Positions 1 to 7,897 of a stretch of 64,000 nt of DNA are shown piece by piece (the first letter of the stretch is position 1; every line of letters starts with the position of its first letter). The notes under the pieces were generated by a model. The model was not told where the DNA came from, searched no databases, and saw only the letters and a program-made list of their open reading frames with translations. The stretch comes from Aeromicrobium wangtongii (GTDB taxonomy: Bacteria; Actinomycetota; Actinomycetes; Propionibacteriales; Nocardioidaceae), in assembly GCF_024584515.1 (NCBI RefSeq), contig NZ_CP102173.1:1302001-1366000 (forward strand). Reading direction: 5' to 3'. A program made the position numbers and the translations under genes.

Positions 1-597
1 CGCAACGGCAAGCGCCGGATGCGGTACACACTCGTCACACACAAGCGAACGGGCGGCGTCGTGACCGCCAGCGTCGTGGATGTCGCGGGCGAGCGTCAGC
101 GCGGCGACGATCTCGCCGGCATTGTCCTCGCTGGCCACGGCCGTCTCTCCCGTCACGAACGGCGGCAGCGCGTACGGTCGACCCTCGATTTCTTCCCAGC
201 GGCGGCTGTTCAGCAGGAGCTCGAGCATCTCCAGATCGAACTCATCGTGCGGCGTGCCCGGAATCAGGCTGTCCGCGAAACGGTCGGTGGCGGCGGCAGC
301 GTCCGTCCTTCCCAGGCCGTAGAGGTCGTCGGGAACGGCGCTCTGAGTCAGTGCGGCATTGCCGAACCTGGCAGCGAAGTTCTCGAAGCGCCTGTAGATC
401 TCGTCGTGGGCCGCGCGCATCGTCGCGACGTCGCTGTGCGGCGCGGTGAAGACGTCGAGCACGTGGAGGTCCCAGTAGTCGATGCGGACAGCTGCGGCGC
501 CATCGACCGATAGGCTTGAACCTGACGTCGAGCCCGTCAGCACCTCCTCGATTGCGCCGTCACGATTGCCTTCGGGGCGGCGTTCCTCTGCGCTCAT
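1..597 (-). CDS. Hypothetical protein, truncated by the window edge
   Basis: The frame is open from an ATG at 597 to the left edge, giving 199 residues without a stop. It begins MSAEERRPEGNRDG and ends with a CDECVPHP segment, where the CxxC could be the start of a metal-binding motif. The sequence is soluble-looking and charged, with no signal peptide or membrane segment. The ATG overlaps the stop of the upstream 67-residue gene in an ATGA arrangement, so the two are probably translationally coupled and transcribed with xis. I do not recognise the family. By position it could be a replication or transfer accessory protein of the integrative element, but that is only inferred from location. 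Confidence 0.7.
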   Translation of the reverse strand, partial: MSAEERRPEGNRDGAIEEVLTGSTSGSSLSVDGAAAVRIDYWDLHVLDVFTAPHSDVATMRAAHDEIYRRFENFAARFGNAALTQSAVPDDLYGLGRTDAAAATDRFADSLIPGTPHDEFDLEMLELLLNSRRWEEIEGRPYALPPFVTGETAVASEDNAGEIVAALTLARDIHDAGGHDAARSLVCDECVPHPALAVA

Positions 598-797
598 GCC
601 GGAACCAACTCGGGCGCTGCGGCCCCGGGCATGAGGACGATCTTGACTGACTCGCCGTGGCGGGTGTCGACGCCCACGGCGGTCCCGTTGACGACCGCCT
701 CGCGCAGGTCCTCCACCGTGGTGTTCAGAACACGGGCCGCTTCGCGGATCGGCGCCGTGCGGTACGTCGGTGTGGCGACGCGCTTTCCGCCGTTCAT
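594..797 (-). CDS. Small hypothetical protein of the integrative element
   Basis: This is a 67-residue protein starting MNGGKRVATPTYRT at the ATG at 797. That start overlaps the excisionase stop in an ATGA arrangement, and the 3' end overlaps the next gene the same way. The segment with IREAARVLNTTVEDLREAV looks like a helix-turn-helix in which a short helix selects a two-residue turn, so a small DNA-binding protein is possible. The reading frame can be extended upstream into the excisionase gene, but the ATGA junction favours the short form. I infer that it works with Xis in element excision or gene control; nothing in the sequence proves this. Confidence 0.6.
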   Translation of the reverse strand: MNGGKRVATPTYRTAPIREAARVLNTTVEDLREAVVNGTAVGVDTRHGESVKIVLMPGAAAPELVPA

Positions 798-985
798 CGG
801 GCGGCCTTGAACTGACCGGCGATGAACGCTTCGATGTCGCCGCGTCGATAGACCACGCGCCGGCCAAGCTTCGCCCATGCGGGGCCCCGATTGGTCGCTC
901 GCCAGAACGCCAATGTGTTGACGTTGGAGCGCATCTCCTGCGCTGCTTCGTCGGTGGTGAGCAACTCATTTGCGGGGTTCGTCAT
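794..985 (-). CDS. xis: Excisionase, MerR-like helix-turn-helix
   Basis: This 63-residue protein is about the length of many actinobacterial excisionases. Residues 8-55 form a winged helix-turn-helix of the excisionase/HTH_17 type: a LLTTDEAAQEM helix, an aromatic FWRATNRGP turn and an RRVVYRRGDIEAFIA wing. Such proteins bind near the attachment site and bend DNA so that the integrase excises the element. A Shine-Dalgarno-like GAGG lies six bases before the ATG. It is transcribed divergently from the regulator and integrase, so excision and integration genes can be controlled from one intergenic region. It heads a set of three overlapping genes. Confidence 0.8.
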   Translation of the reverse strand: MTNPANELLTTDEAAQEMRSNVNTLAFWRATNRGPAWAKLGRRVVYRRGDIEAFIAGQFKAAR

Positions 986-1131
986 CGTGCACCTCTTCTC
1001 TCATGTCCCAGCTAATTCCGGAACATCTCTTTGTCCGCCTCCTACGAATTGACGTCCGCCGACTTACGATTTATGCTTACGATATCACGTCCCACTGGAC
1101 ACAGATAAACGTAACAAATTGGGGAGACGAC
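986..1131. promoter_or_regulatory. Divergent xis / regulator promoter region
   Basis: This AT-rich 146-base spacer separates the divergent xis and regulator genes. TTACGAT occurs at 1064-1070 and again at 1077-1083, 13 bases apart. A related CTACGAAT lies at 1042-1049, and the inverted form GTAAC lies near 1111. The TACGAT parts match actinobacterial -10 hexamers, so the pair could be two start points, repressor half-sites, or both. The regulator gene is preceded by GGGGAGACGAC as its ribosome binding site. Confidence 0.45.
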
Positions 1132-1521
1132 ATGGGCGATGCAGAGCACTTCTTCGAGGACATCGAAGCGACCCGGGCAGCGGCGCGGGAACGTGCGAAG
1201 GCCGATCAGCAGCGGATTGGGGAACGGGCGCGCGAGGCCCGCGGTGATATCTCTCAGGCGTACGCGGTGCTCGCTCTGGAGCAGGAGCACGGCCTGGTGC
1301 TCTCCACGCGTGCCTTGTCTGAAATCGAGTCGGGCAAGCGATCGCTGAAACTGTCGGAGGCCGTGATCCTTGCCGGCTTCTACGGTGTCGAGCTGACAGC
1401 TCTTACGCCTGACGGCACGACGAGCCGGCAGGCCGCGATCGGCCGGGGCGCGAGCGAGCTACTACGGGTGCGCAACTACATCGACGAGCGGATCACCGTG
1501 CTGGAACAGGAGGGGGAATAG
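1132..1521 (+). CDS. XRE-family transcriptional regulator
   Basis: This is a 129-residue protein with a Cro/C1-type helix-turn-helix at about residues 28-85. It starts with IGERAREARG, has a recognition stretch STRALSEIESGKRSL and ends with LAGFYGVELTAL. An extra loop between helices two and three is typical of this actinobacterial subgroup. The C-terminal 40 residues are charged and probably helical, perhaps for dimerisation. The start at 1132 is supported by a GGGGAG ribosome site; longer upstream frames lack one. The stop is two bases before the integrase ATG, so the two are co-transcribed. It probably represses the integrase and/or xis promoter. Confidence 0.75.
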   Translation: MGDAEHFFEDIEATRAAARERAKADQQRIGERAREARGDISQAYAVLALEQEHGLVLSTRALSEIESGKRSLKLSEAVILAGFYGVELTALTPDGTTSRQAAIGRGASELLRVRNYIDERITVLEQEGE

Positions 1522-1523
1522 CC

Positions 1524-2651
1524 ATGGCGAGCATCGTTAGACGTAAGCCAAAGCCGGGCGCTGGGCCGCTGGCCAATCCATGGCGCGTCCGGTACCGCGA
1601 TGCTGAGGGCCGTATGCACGAGAAGCGGTTTGCGAAGCACACCGACGCGAAGAAGTGGGCGGCGGATCAGGAGAGCGCGAAGGACGAGGGCACGCACGTC
1701 GATCCCAAGCGGCAGAAAATCACCGTCAACCAGTGGTGCGACACATGGCTAGAGACCTACGGCGGCGCCGAGCGGACGCGGCTGCAGGCGCGCGTGCATG
1801 TGGCTGTCATCAAGGACGGGCTCGGCCCGCGTCGGCTTCGCACACTTCAGGTGTCCGACATCGAGAAGTGGCTGCGCGCGCTGGAGGTCCAGAAGTACGC
1901 CGACTCCTACCGGCGTGCGCTACTGGGACGGTTGCGCCAGGTCATCCGGGCAGCGGTCCGTGACGGTCTCCTGCACCGCAACGTGGCGGAGGAGGTCAAG
2001 GTGACGACGAGACGTCGTGACGTCCGGCTCGTGACCATAGATCAGGCGTGGGCGCTTCACGACGCGATGCCCGAGCACATGCGGGCGACGGTGATGCTCG
2101 GCGCATTCGCAGGGCTGCGGGTCGGTGAGGTATGCGGTCTACGAGTCCAGGACGTCGATACGGAGAGCCATCACGTCATGCCCCGCGTGCAGTACCCGGC
2201 GGAACCTCTGAAGTCGGACAAGAGCCGCGATGACGTGCCGATCCCCGAGACGATGTCGCGCCAGCTCGCGGACCATATCCGCGATCACGCGCGTGATGGG
2301 TACCTGTTCATCAATCAGTGGGGCGACCAGATGCACCCACGTGTGGTCGAGCGCTGGTTCCGCGCTGCCCGCGATGCGGTGCGAGCTGCCGAGGATCTGG
2401 CGGGGGAGCTGCCGGAGGATCGTCGGGTCCCGGCTGACTTCCGCTTCCACGACTTGCGCCACGTCTACGCCTCGTACCTGATCGGCGCGGGGCTCGATGT
2501 GAAGGTGGTCCAGAAGCGGATGCGGCACGCCACGGCCACACTGACGCTGGACACGTACGCGGAGCTGTGGCCCAAGGCTGACGACGGCACCCGTGATGCC
2601 GTAGGCGCTGCCTTCGTGGGCCGTGAGGGGCCAGTGCTGCGCGCTATCTGA
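1524..2651 (+). CDS. int: Tyrosine site-specific integrase
   Basis: This is a 375-residue integrase. The N-terminal 60 residues form the arm-type DNA-binding region (WRVRYRDAEGRMHEKRF), and residues 65-155 are a SAM-like core-binding domain. Residues 170-350 are the catalytic domain. All expected catalytic residues are visible: Arg199 in AFAGLRVGEV, His309 and Arg312 in FHDLRHVYAS, His335 in RMRHATATL and the nucleophile Tyr345 in LDTYAEL. Full length and intact residues suggest an active enzyme. It follows the regulator after two bases. It should recombine attP and attB of the element; the att core could not be identified. Confidence 0.93.
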   Translation: MASIVRRKPKPGAGPLANPWRVRYRDAEGRMHEKRFAKHTDAKKWAADQESAKDEGTHVDPKRQKITVNQWCDTWLETYGGAERTRLQARVHVAVIKDGLGPRRLRTLQVSDIEKWLRALEVQKYADSYRRALLGRLRQVIRAAVRDGLLHRNVAEEVKVTTRRRDVRLVTIDQAWALHDAMPEHMRATVMLGAFAGLRVGEVCGLRVQDVDTESHHVMPRVQYPAEPLKSDKSRDDVPIPETMSRQLADHIRDHARDGYLFINQWGDQMHPRVVERWFRAARDAVRAAEDLAGELPEDRRVPADFRFHDLRHVYASYLIGAGLDVKVVQKRMRHATATLTLDTYAELWPKADDGTRDAVGAAFVGREGPVLRAI

Positions 2652-2663
2652 GCAGACGCAAAA

Positions 2664-2692
2664 AGACCCCCGACCATTGTGGTCGGGGGTCT
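2664..2692. terminator. Bidirectional terminator between int and glnA
   Basis: A perfect 12-bp stem (AGACCCCCGACC and its complement) surrounds a five-base ATTGT loop. On the minus strand it is followed by five T residues, so it is a canonical intrinsic terminator for glnA. On the plus strand it is followed by CTTTG and can serve the integrase. Confidence 0.88.
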
Positions 2693-2774
2693 CTTTGTGC
2701 CCTGGTGTGGGCTATGTGTGGGCCGAGTGCACCATTACTAGAGATCTAACCCCGTAATTGCAGGCTGCGACGAC

Positions 2775-4196
2775 TCAGATGTCGTAGTACAGCTCGAACT
2801 CGTGCGGGTGCGGCCGAAGCTGCACGGGCAGGATCTCCTCGTTGCGCTTGTAGTCGATCCACGTCTCGATCAGGTCGGGCGTGAACACGTCACCGGCGGT
2901 GAGGAACTCGTGATCGGCCTCGAGCGAGTCGAGCACCGCGTTGAGCGAGGTCGGAACCATGTTGATGGCTTCGTACTCCTCCGGCGGCAGCTCGTAGATG
3001 TTCTTGTCGATCGGGGCGGCGGGCTCGATCTTGTTCTTGATGCCGTCCAGGCCGGCCATCAGCAGCGCCGAGAAGGCCAGGTACGGGTTGGCCGACGGAT
3101 CGGGGCAACGGAACTCGATGCGCTTGGCCTTGGGGTTCGCGCCCGTGATCGGGATGCGGACGCACGCCGAGCGGTTGCGGGCCGAGTAGACCAGCGCGAT
3201 GGGCGCCTCGAAGCCGGGCACCAGACGACGGTAGGAGTTCGTCGACGGGTTCGTGAAGGCCAGCAGCGACGGCGCGTGCTTCAAGATGCCGCCGATGTAG
3301 TGACGCGCGAGGTCAGACAGTCCGCCGTAGCCGGACTCGTCGTAGAACAGCGGCTTGCCGTCGTCCCAGATCGACTGGTGCACGTGCATGCCCGAGCCGT
3401 TGTCGCCGAAGATCGGCTTCGGCATGAAGGTCACGGTCTTGTCGTTGGCCCACGCCGTGTTGCGGACGATGTACTTGAACTTCATGACATCGTCGGCGGC
3501 CTTGAGCAGCGTGTCGAACTTGTAGTTGATCTCGGCCTGGCCCGACGTGCCGACCTCGTGGTGACCGCGCTCGAGCACGAGGCCCGCGTTGGTCAGGTTG
3601 GTCATCATGTCGTTGCGCAGGTCGGACGTCTGGTCGGTCGGCGCGACCGGGAAGTAGCCGCCCTTGTAACGGACCTGGTAGCCACGGTTGCCGTCGATGC
3701 TGTCGCCGGTGGACCAAGCGGCCTCGGAGGACTGGATCTCGTAGAACGACTTGTTGGCGCTGGTGCCGTAGTTGACGCGGTCGAAGATGTAGAACTCGGC
3801 CTCGGGGGCGAAGAAGGCGGTGTCGCCGATGCCGGTCGTGGACAGGTAGGCCTCGGCCTTGCGGGCGATGTTGCGCGGATCGCGCGAGTACGCCTCACCG
3901 GTGATCGGGTCGTGGACGAAGAAGTCCATCGCGATGGTCTTGCGGCGCTTGAACGGGTCGACGTACGCGGTCTTGATGTCCGGGAACAGCACCATGTCGG
4001 ACTGGTCGATGGTCTGGAAACCGCGGATCGACGAGCCGTCGAATGCCACACCGTTCTGCACCATGTCGGCGTCGAACGTCGACGCGGGCAGCGTGACCTG
4101 CTGCTGGATGCCGGGCAGGTCGGTGAAGCGGACATCGAGGTACTCGACGCCCTCGTCCTTGATGAACTTGAACAGCTCGTCGGCATTGCCGAACAT
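2775..4196 (-). CDS. glnA: Glutamine synthetase, type I (adenylylated form)
   Basis: This enzyme makes glutamine from glutamate, ammonia and ATP as a cytoplasmic dodecamer. At 473 residues it has the usual GSI length, with the beta-grasp N-terminal domain ([17 protein letters not shown]) and a complete catalytic domain. Visible motifs are [19 protein letters not shown] and the PNKSYRRL-like region [17 protein letters not shown]. Tyr401 within NIYELPPEE matches the adenylylation site of the beta subtype, so GlnE control is likely. A GAGGAGG ribosome site precedes the ATG. A tandem GlnR-type operator lies about 95-130 bases upstream. It corresponds to the essential glnA1 at the start of the conserved actinobacterial interval. 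Confidence 0.97.
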   Translation of the reverse strand: MFGNADELFKFIKDEGVEYLDVRFTDLPGIQQQVTLPASTFDADMVQNGVAFDGSSIRGFQTIDQSDMVLFPDIKTAYVDPFKRRKTIAMDFFVHDPITGEAYSRDPRNIARKAEAYLSTTGIGDTAFFAPEAEFYIFDRVNYGTSANKSFYEIQSSEAAWSTGDSIDGNRGYQVRYKGGYFPVAPTDQTSDLRNDMMTNLTNAGLVLERGHHEVGTSGQAEINYKFDTLLKAADDVMKFKYIVRNTAWANDKTVTFMPKPIFGDNGSGMHVHQSIWDDGKPLFYDESGYGGLSDLARHYIGGILKHAPSLLAFTNPSTNSYRRLVPGFEAPIALVYSARNRSACVRIPITGANPKAKRIEFRCPDPSANPYLAFSALLMAGLDGIKNKIEPAAPIDKNIYELPPEEYEAINMVPTSLNAVLDSLEADHEFLTAGDVFTPDLIETWIDYKRNEEILPVQLRPHPHEFELYYDI

Positions 4197-4290
4197 GTGG
4201 CCTCCTCGACCGCGCAGAGCGGCCTTCGTTGTCGATACGGCAGGTGGTAGTGCGTCAACTGCACCGTATCGCCGAGGCTATGAGGGTGCA

Positions 4291-4328
4291 GTTTCCCGTC
4301 CGAGTCTGAATTGTTTCAGACGTGTTAC
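4291..4328 (-). promoter_or_regulatory. Tandem GlnR operator upstream of glnA
   Basis: Read on the minus strand, the order is GTAAC, six bases, GAAAC, six bases, GACTC, six bases, GAAAC. The published actinomycete GlnR pattern is two GTnAC-n6-GAAAC sites spaced by 22 bp. The first site is a perfect match and the second has a degenerate left half, with the correct 22-bp phase. It should bring glnA under nitrogen control by a GlnR-type regulator. It also lies just upstream of the divergent RDD gene promoter. Confidence 0.75.
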
Positions 4329-4363
4329 ATGTGCCCGTTCGAGGACGCCCGGAGTCCGATCGA

Positions 4364-4369
4364 TAGGCT
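4364..4369 (+). promoter_or_regulatory. Leaderless -10 (TAGGCT) of the RDD gene
   Basis: TAGGCT stands six bases before the GTG at 4376. No Shine-Dalgarno sequence is present, so transcription should start at or next to the start codon. Confidence 0.55.
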
Positions 4370-4375
4370 CACCGA

Positions 4376-4747
4376 GTGGAAACCCCCTCGCTGATGCGTC
4401 GTCTCGGTGCCCTGTTGATCGACTGGATCGTGGCGGCACTCAGCGCCGTGGCGATCGCCGGGGTCAACTACCCGCCGGCGCCGTTGGACCAGGACGCGAG
4501 CCAGACCTTCATCATCATCGGCTTCTTCATCCTCGAGGTCGGCCTGCTCAGCGGGCTGCTGGGACGGTCGATCGGCAAGCGGGTCATGGGCCTGCGGCTG
4601 GAGAACCGGAACGGCCAGCCGATCGGCGTGCCGCGTGCCCTGCTGCGCACCGCCCTGCTGTGCCTCGTGCTGCCGGCCATCGTGATGACCGAGGACAAGC
4701 GCGGCCTGCACGACCTGGCGGCCGGTTCCCGCGTCGTCCGGGACTGA
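4376..4747 (+). CDS. RDD family membrane protein
   Basis: This is a 123-residue integral membrane protein. It has the RDD signature near the start (LMRRLGALLIDWIVAAL, with conserved Arg and Asp) and three hydrophobic segments at about 10-30, 45-68 and 95-110. A second conserved piece is GRSIGKRVMGLRL, followed by the C-terminal EDKRGLHDLAAGSRVV. RDD proteins are of uncertain function; transport roles have been proposed for some. The GTG start is supported by the leaderless -10. It is divergent from glnA and convergent with the DUF4191 gene, the same neighbourhood as Rv2219A beside glnA1 in mycobacteria. Confidence 0.85.
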   Translation: METPSLMRRLGALLIDWIVAALSAVAIAGVNYPPAPLDQDASQTFIIIGFFILEVGLLSGLLGRSIGKRVMGLRLENRNGQPIGVPRALLRTALLCLVLPAIVMTEDKRGLHDLAAGSRVVRD

Positions 4748-4748
4748 G

Positions 4749-4878
4749 CCTTTCGACAGGCTCAAGGGGCGTTCCCTTTCGACAAGCTCAAGGGGCGTTC
4801 CCTTTCGACAGGCTCAAGGGGCGTTCCCTTTCGACAGGCTCAAGGGGCGTTCCCTTTCGACAGGCTCAAGGGGCGTGG
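4749..4878. repeat. Five-copy 26-bp tandem repeat
   Basis: Five direct copies of a 26-bp unit begin with CCTTTCGACAGGCTCAAGG. They start at 4749, 4775, 4801, 4827 and 4853; copy two has A for G (GACAAGCTC) and copy five decays at its end. A partial GGCTCAAGGGG follows at about 4879. The first copy and the preceding bases make a GAGCCT/AGGCTC hairpin with a TTCGAC loop (4746-4763). The array fills the convergent spacer between the RDD and DUF4191 genes. It has no protein spacers, so it is not a CRISPR array. Confidence 0.9.
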
Positions 4879-4894
4879 TGGCTCAAGGGGCCTT

Positions 4895-5602
4895 TCAGCC
4901 GCGCATGGCCTTGCGGTTGCCCTTCATGGACGTGGGCACGGGGCCGCGCGGCATGGGGGCGGCCGGACGCATCGCGTCGAGGGCCTTGAGCTTGTAGATG
5001 ACGTCGGTCATCTGCGCCGGCTTGATCTTCTTGGGCAGCTTGTTGATGTGCTTGACCAGCTTGGTCAGGCGGACCTGGCCCTCCTCGTTGCCGACGATGA
5101 TGCCGGTGACCGGCACCTCGTCGCCGCCCACGCGGGCGTGCTTCTTGACCTCGGCGGAGAGCAGGCCGCGCACGGCGTTGGGGTTGCCCTCGCCGACCAG
5201 GATGATGCCGGGACGGCCCACGACGCGGTGCACGACGTCCTGGTTCTTGTTGAACGCCACCGCCGGCTTGACCTCCCAGCCACGGCGCAGCATCTGCAGG
5301 GCGCCGGCGGCAGCACCGCGCTGGCCCTCGACCTGTGCGTACGCAGCCTTCTCGGCGCGGCGGCCGAAGACGATCAGCACGGCCAGGATGCCGGTCAGCA
5401 GGCCGAAGACGATCGTGATGATCAGGCCGAGGACGCCGGTGCCGAACAGCAAGTAGCCCAGAGCGGCGAACGCTCCACCCACCACCAGGAAGGTCAGCAG
5501 CAGGATCAGACCGATGTGGCGGTCGCTGCGCTTGGTGATCTGGTAGGCCTGGCGCATCTGGCCGAGGCGTCCCTTGGCGGGGGTGGGGGCGGTGTTGGAC
5601 AT
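4895..5602 (-). CDS. DUF4191 family membrane protein
   Basis: This is a 235-residue protein. A short cytoplasmic start is followed by two membrane helices at about residues 30-52 and 56-80 and then a soluble domain of about 150 residues. The soluble part contains RPGIILVGEGNPNAVRGLL and KLPKKIKPAQM, which match the actinobacterial DUF4191 family. Its gene sits next to lipA, as Rv2219 does in M. tuberculosis. No catalytic motif is visible and no function is established to my knowledge. Gene order (glnA, RDD, DUF4191, lipA, lipB) suggests a conserved but unknown envelope role. It lies ten bases downstream of lipA and is probably co-transcribed with it. Confidence 0.85.
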   Translation of the reverse strand: MSNTAPTPAKGRLGQMRQAYQITKRSDRHIGLILLLTFLVVGGAFAALGYLLFGTGVLGLIITIVFGLLTGILAVLIVFGRRAEKAAYAQVEGQRGAAAGALQMLRRGWEVKPAVAFNKNQDVVHRVVGRPGIILVGEGNPNAVRGLLSAEVKKHARVGGDEVPVTGIIVGNEEGQVRLTKLVKHINKLPKKIKPAQMTDVIYKLKALDAMRPAAPMPRGPVPTSMKGNRKAMRG

Positions 5603-5612
5603 AGGAACCAGT

Positions 5613-6563
5613 CTACGGCGCGGTGGGGGCCGTTCCCATGCCGCGTCCGGACTCGCGTGCCTGCTGGTACAGAGATCCGGCCCGGTACGACGAGCGGACC
5701 AGCGGGCCGGACATGACTCCGGCGAAGCCGATCTCGTCGGCCTCGGCCTTGAGCTCGACGAACTCCTCGGGCTTGACCCACCGCTCGACGGGGTGGTGAC
5801 GGACCGACGGACGCAGGTACTGCGTGATCGTGATCAGGTCGCAGCCCGCCTCGTGGAGGTCGACGAGGGCCTGCGAGACCTCCTCGCGGGTCTCGCCCAT
5901 GCCCAGGATCAGGTTCGACTTGGTGACCAACCCGTAGTCGCGTGCCTGGGTGATGACGTCCAGCGAGCGCTCGTAGCGGAAGGCGGGGCGGATGCGCTTG
6001 AAGATGCGGGGGACGGTCTCGACGTTGTGCGCCAGCACCTCGGGACGCGAGTCGAACACCTCTGCCAGGAGCTCGGGGACGCCGTTGAAGTCGGGGATCA
6101 GGTTCTCGACGCCGGTGCCGGGGTTGAGCTCGTGGATCTTGCGGACCGTCTCGGCGTACAGCCACGCGCCGCCGTCGGGCTGGTCGTCGCGGGCGACGCC
6201 GGTGATCGTGGCGTAGCGCAGCTGCATCTTCTGCACCGACTCGGCGACACGGCGCGGCTCGTCACGGTCGATCGGCTCGGGCTTGCCGGTGTCGATCTGG
6301 CAGAAGTCGCAACGGCGCGTGCACTGCTCGCCGCCGATGAGGAAGGTGGCCTCGCGGTCCTCCCAGCACTCGAAGATGTTGGGGCAACCGGCCTCCTGGC
6401 ACACCGTGTGCAGGCCCTCGCCCTTCACGAGCTTCATCAGCTCGTTGTACTCCGGACCCATCTTGGCGCGCGTCTTGATCCACGACGGCTTCTTCTCGAT
6501 GGGTGTCTCGGAGTTGCGGACTTCGAGCCGCAGCATCTTGCGTCCCTCGGGTGCAATGGTCAC
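5613..6563 (-). CDS. lipA: Lipoyl synthase (radical SAM)
   Basis: LipA inserts two sulfur atoms into protein-bound octanoyl groups. The 316-residue protein has the family's auxiliary cluster motif in [14 protein letters not shown] and the radical-SAM CxxxCxxC motif in CTRRCDFCQ. The C-terminal RSSYRA segment supplies the conserved serine ligand of the auxiliary cluster. The GTG start at 6563 is preceded by the leaderless -10 TACCCT at a seven-base distance. It is divergent from the sensor kinase gene and is separated from lipB by the two-component/ABC block. Its product is needed by the two lipoyl domains of SucB in this window and by the glycine cleavage H protein that works with GcvT. Confidence 0.96.
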   Translation of the reverse strand: MTIAPEGRKMLRLEVRNSETPIEKKPSWIKTRAKMGPEYNELMKLVKGEGLHTVCQEAGCPNIFECWEDREATFLIGGEQCTRRCDFCQIDTGKPEPIDRDEPRRVAESVQKMQLRYATITGVARDDQPDGGAWLYAETVRKIHELNPGTGVENLIPDFNGVPELLAEVFDSRPEVLAHNVETVPRIFKRIRPAFRYERSLDVITQARDYGLVTKSNLILGMGETREEVSQALVDLHEAGCDLITITQYLRPSVRHHPVERWVKPEEFVELKAEADEIGFAGVMSGPLVRSSYRAGSLYQQARESGRGMGTAPTAP

Positions 6564-6570
6564 ACGGTCA

Positions 6571-6603
6571 AGGGTACGCCTGTCACGAACTGTGCCCTAG
6601 GCT
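6571..6603. promoter_or_regulatory. Divergent leaderless promoters of lipA and the sensor kinase
   Basis: On the minus strand TACCCT (6571-6576) is seven bases from the lipA GTG. On the plus strand TAGGCT (6598-6603) is seven bases from the kinase GTG at 6611. Both genes lack Shine-Dalgarno sequences. Confidence 0.55.
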
Positions 6604-6610
6604 CGGTCGC

Positions 6611-7897
6611 GTGCTGGACCTGGACCGTCGGTGGACCCGACCGAAGCCCACCTCCGAGCAGGTGCGGCGCGACGTGCTGGGCGGTGTCGCCGCGGCGATC
6701 CTGTCGGTCGCGTCGGTCGAGGTGTGGCACAGCGCATACGGATCGACGCTGGGCTGGAAGGGCATCGAGGCCTATGTGCTGTTCGGGCTGGCGGGCCTGT
6801 TGCTGGCGTTGCGCCGGCGCTTCCCGCTGACCACCTTGCTGCTGGTGTCCGCCGTGTTCCTCGCGATCATCGACCGGCTGCCCGAGCTCGGTGCGATCTT
6901 CACGATCCAGGTCATCATGTTCGCCGCGCTGTACTCGGCATGGGCCTGGTCACGCGCGCGACACCAGCTGTACGCCACGAGCGGAGCGGTGCTGGTCGCG
7001 GTATTCGGCTGGCTGGTGTGGGAGTACGTCACGGCGGACATGCCCGCGCGACCCCGCGAAGGCATCCTGCCGCCGTATGCGGCCGCGATCGTCTACTCGA
7101 TCGCGATCAACACGATCTACCTGCTCGGCGCCATGGCCTGGGGGCACGTCGCCTGGCGCAGCGCGCGGCAGCGTGAGGAGATCGCCGAGGGCGTGGCAGC
7201 CGAACGGCGCGCGCAGGATCGCGAACGCGACATCGCGGTGCAGGCCGAACGGGTCCGCATCGCCCGCGACCTGCACGATGTCGTGGCGCACCACATCAGC
7301 GGCATCGGGGTGCAGGCAGCAGGTGCCGCACGCATCCTGGACAACCGTCCTGACATGGCCAAGGACGCGATCGAGGTCATCGAGCGGTCGTCGCGTCAGG
7401 CGGTCCTTCAGATGCACCAGCTCGTCGGCCTGCTGCGGTCGGACCACGACGGCGAGGCGCGCGCCCCGCAGCCCGGACTGGATGAGCTCCACACGCTCGC
7501 GACCGCCGTGGGCGGGCGGCCCGCTGCCGCGTCGACCACCGTGACGTTCCGCCAGGTGGGGGAGCCGTTCGAGGTGCCACCGACCGTCGGGCTCTCCCTG
7601 TTCCGGATCGCCCAGGAGGCCGTCGCGAACATCCGCCGCCACGCACGGGCCACCTCCGGCGAGGTCGTGGTGCGCTTCGCGCCGGCAGGCGACCAGACCC
7701 CGGCATCGGTCGAGGTCGAGGTCATCGACGACGGAAAGGGCGGCGACCTCGACGCGAGCCCGGCGCCGTCGGGCTCCGGAGGCTTCGGTCTCACGGGCAT
7801 CCGCGAGCGGGCGGCGATGCACGGGGGCACCTGGGAGATCGGGCCGCGGCCCGAGGGCGGGTTCAGGGTGCGGGTCCGCATCCCGGTGGCCGCATGA
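6611..7897 (+). CDS. Sensor histidine kinase, NarL/DesK type
   Basis: This 428-residue protein has an N-terminal membrane part with about five helices (residues 20-180), then a short coiled coil. A HisKA_3 dimerisation domain follows, with the phospho-acceptor His222 in [13 protein letters not shown]. The ATPase domain has an N-box in [11 protein letters not shown], a DDGKG G1 motif and [12 protein letters not shown]. It senses an unknown signal in or at the membrane and phosphorylates the response regulator that overlaps it by four bases (ATGA). The GTG start at 6611 fits the leaderless -10; a longer frame would run into lipA. The downstream ABC-2 exporter is its likely target, as in many Gram-positive drug or peptide resistance sets. 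Confidence 0.9.
   Translation: MLDLDRRWTRPKPTSEQVRRDVLGGVAAAILSVASVEVWHSAYGSTLGWKGIEAYVLFGLAGLLLALRRRFPLTTLLLVSAVFLAIIDRLPELGAIFTIQVIMFAALYSAWAWSRARHQLYATSGAVLVAVFGWLVWEYVTADMPARPREGILPPYAAAIVYSIAINTIYLLGAMAWGHVAWRSARQREEIAEGVAAERRAQDRERDIAVQAERVRIARDLHDVVAHHISGIGVQAAGAARILDNRPDMAKDAIEVIERSSRQAVLQMHQLVGLLRSDHDGEARAPQPGLDELHTLATAVGGRPAAASTTVTFRQVGEPFEVPPTVGLSLFRIAQEAVANIRRHARATSGEVVVRFAPAGDQTPASVEVEVIDDGKGGDLDASPAPSGSGGFGLTGIRERAAMHGGTWEIGPRPEGGFRVRVRIPVAA

Larger units (their letters stand above)
1..2700. mobile_element. End of an integrative element (int, regulator, xis side)
   Basis: A tyrosine integrase, a small XRE-type regulator and an excisionase sit together at the left edge, in the layout usual for actinobacterial integrative plasmids or prophages. 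The integrase is nearest the chromosomal backbone, which begins with glnA at 2775. Only one end is visible because the element continues past position 1. I could not find a tRNA 3' end or a duplicated core, so the attachment site is not defined; it should lie between the integrase stop (2651) and the glnA stop (2775). The regulator-xis spacer at 1020-1120 is clearly more AT-rich than the backbone, which fits transfer. Confidence 0.75.

Noticed and set aside
2652..2774. tRNA gene or tRNA 3' end as attachment site
   Set aside because: No TpsiC-arm GGTTC sequence or CCA end was found on either strand; only a terminator and unassigned bases are present.
2802..4250. Long plus-strand open frame across glnA
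   Set aside because: It is the antisense shadow of glnA. High GC keeps this frame open, and its Arg/Val/Gly-rich translation has no family features.
4197..4290. Glutamine riboswitch in the glnA leader
   Set aside because: The glnA RNA motif is known from cyanobacteria, and none of its conserved parts were seen here. A GlnR operator explains control better.
4749..4878. Possible small CRISPR array
   Set aside because: The copies are contiguous without spacers and no cas genes are near. It is a tandem repeat.
3859..4989. 376-codon plus-strand frame through the glnA start, the RDD gene and the repeat array
   Set aside because: It is out of frame with the RDD gene. The repeated FRQAQG-type peptide merely reflects the 26-bp repeat.
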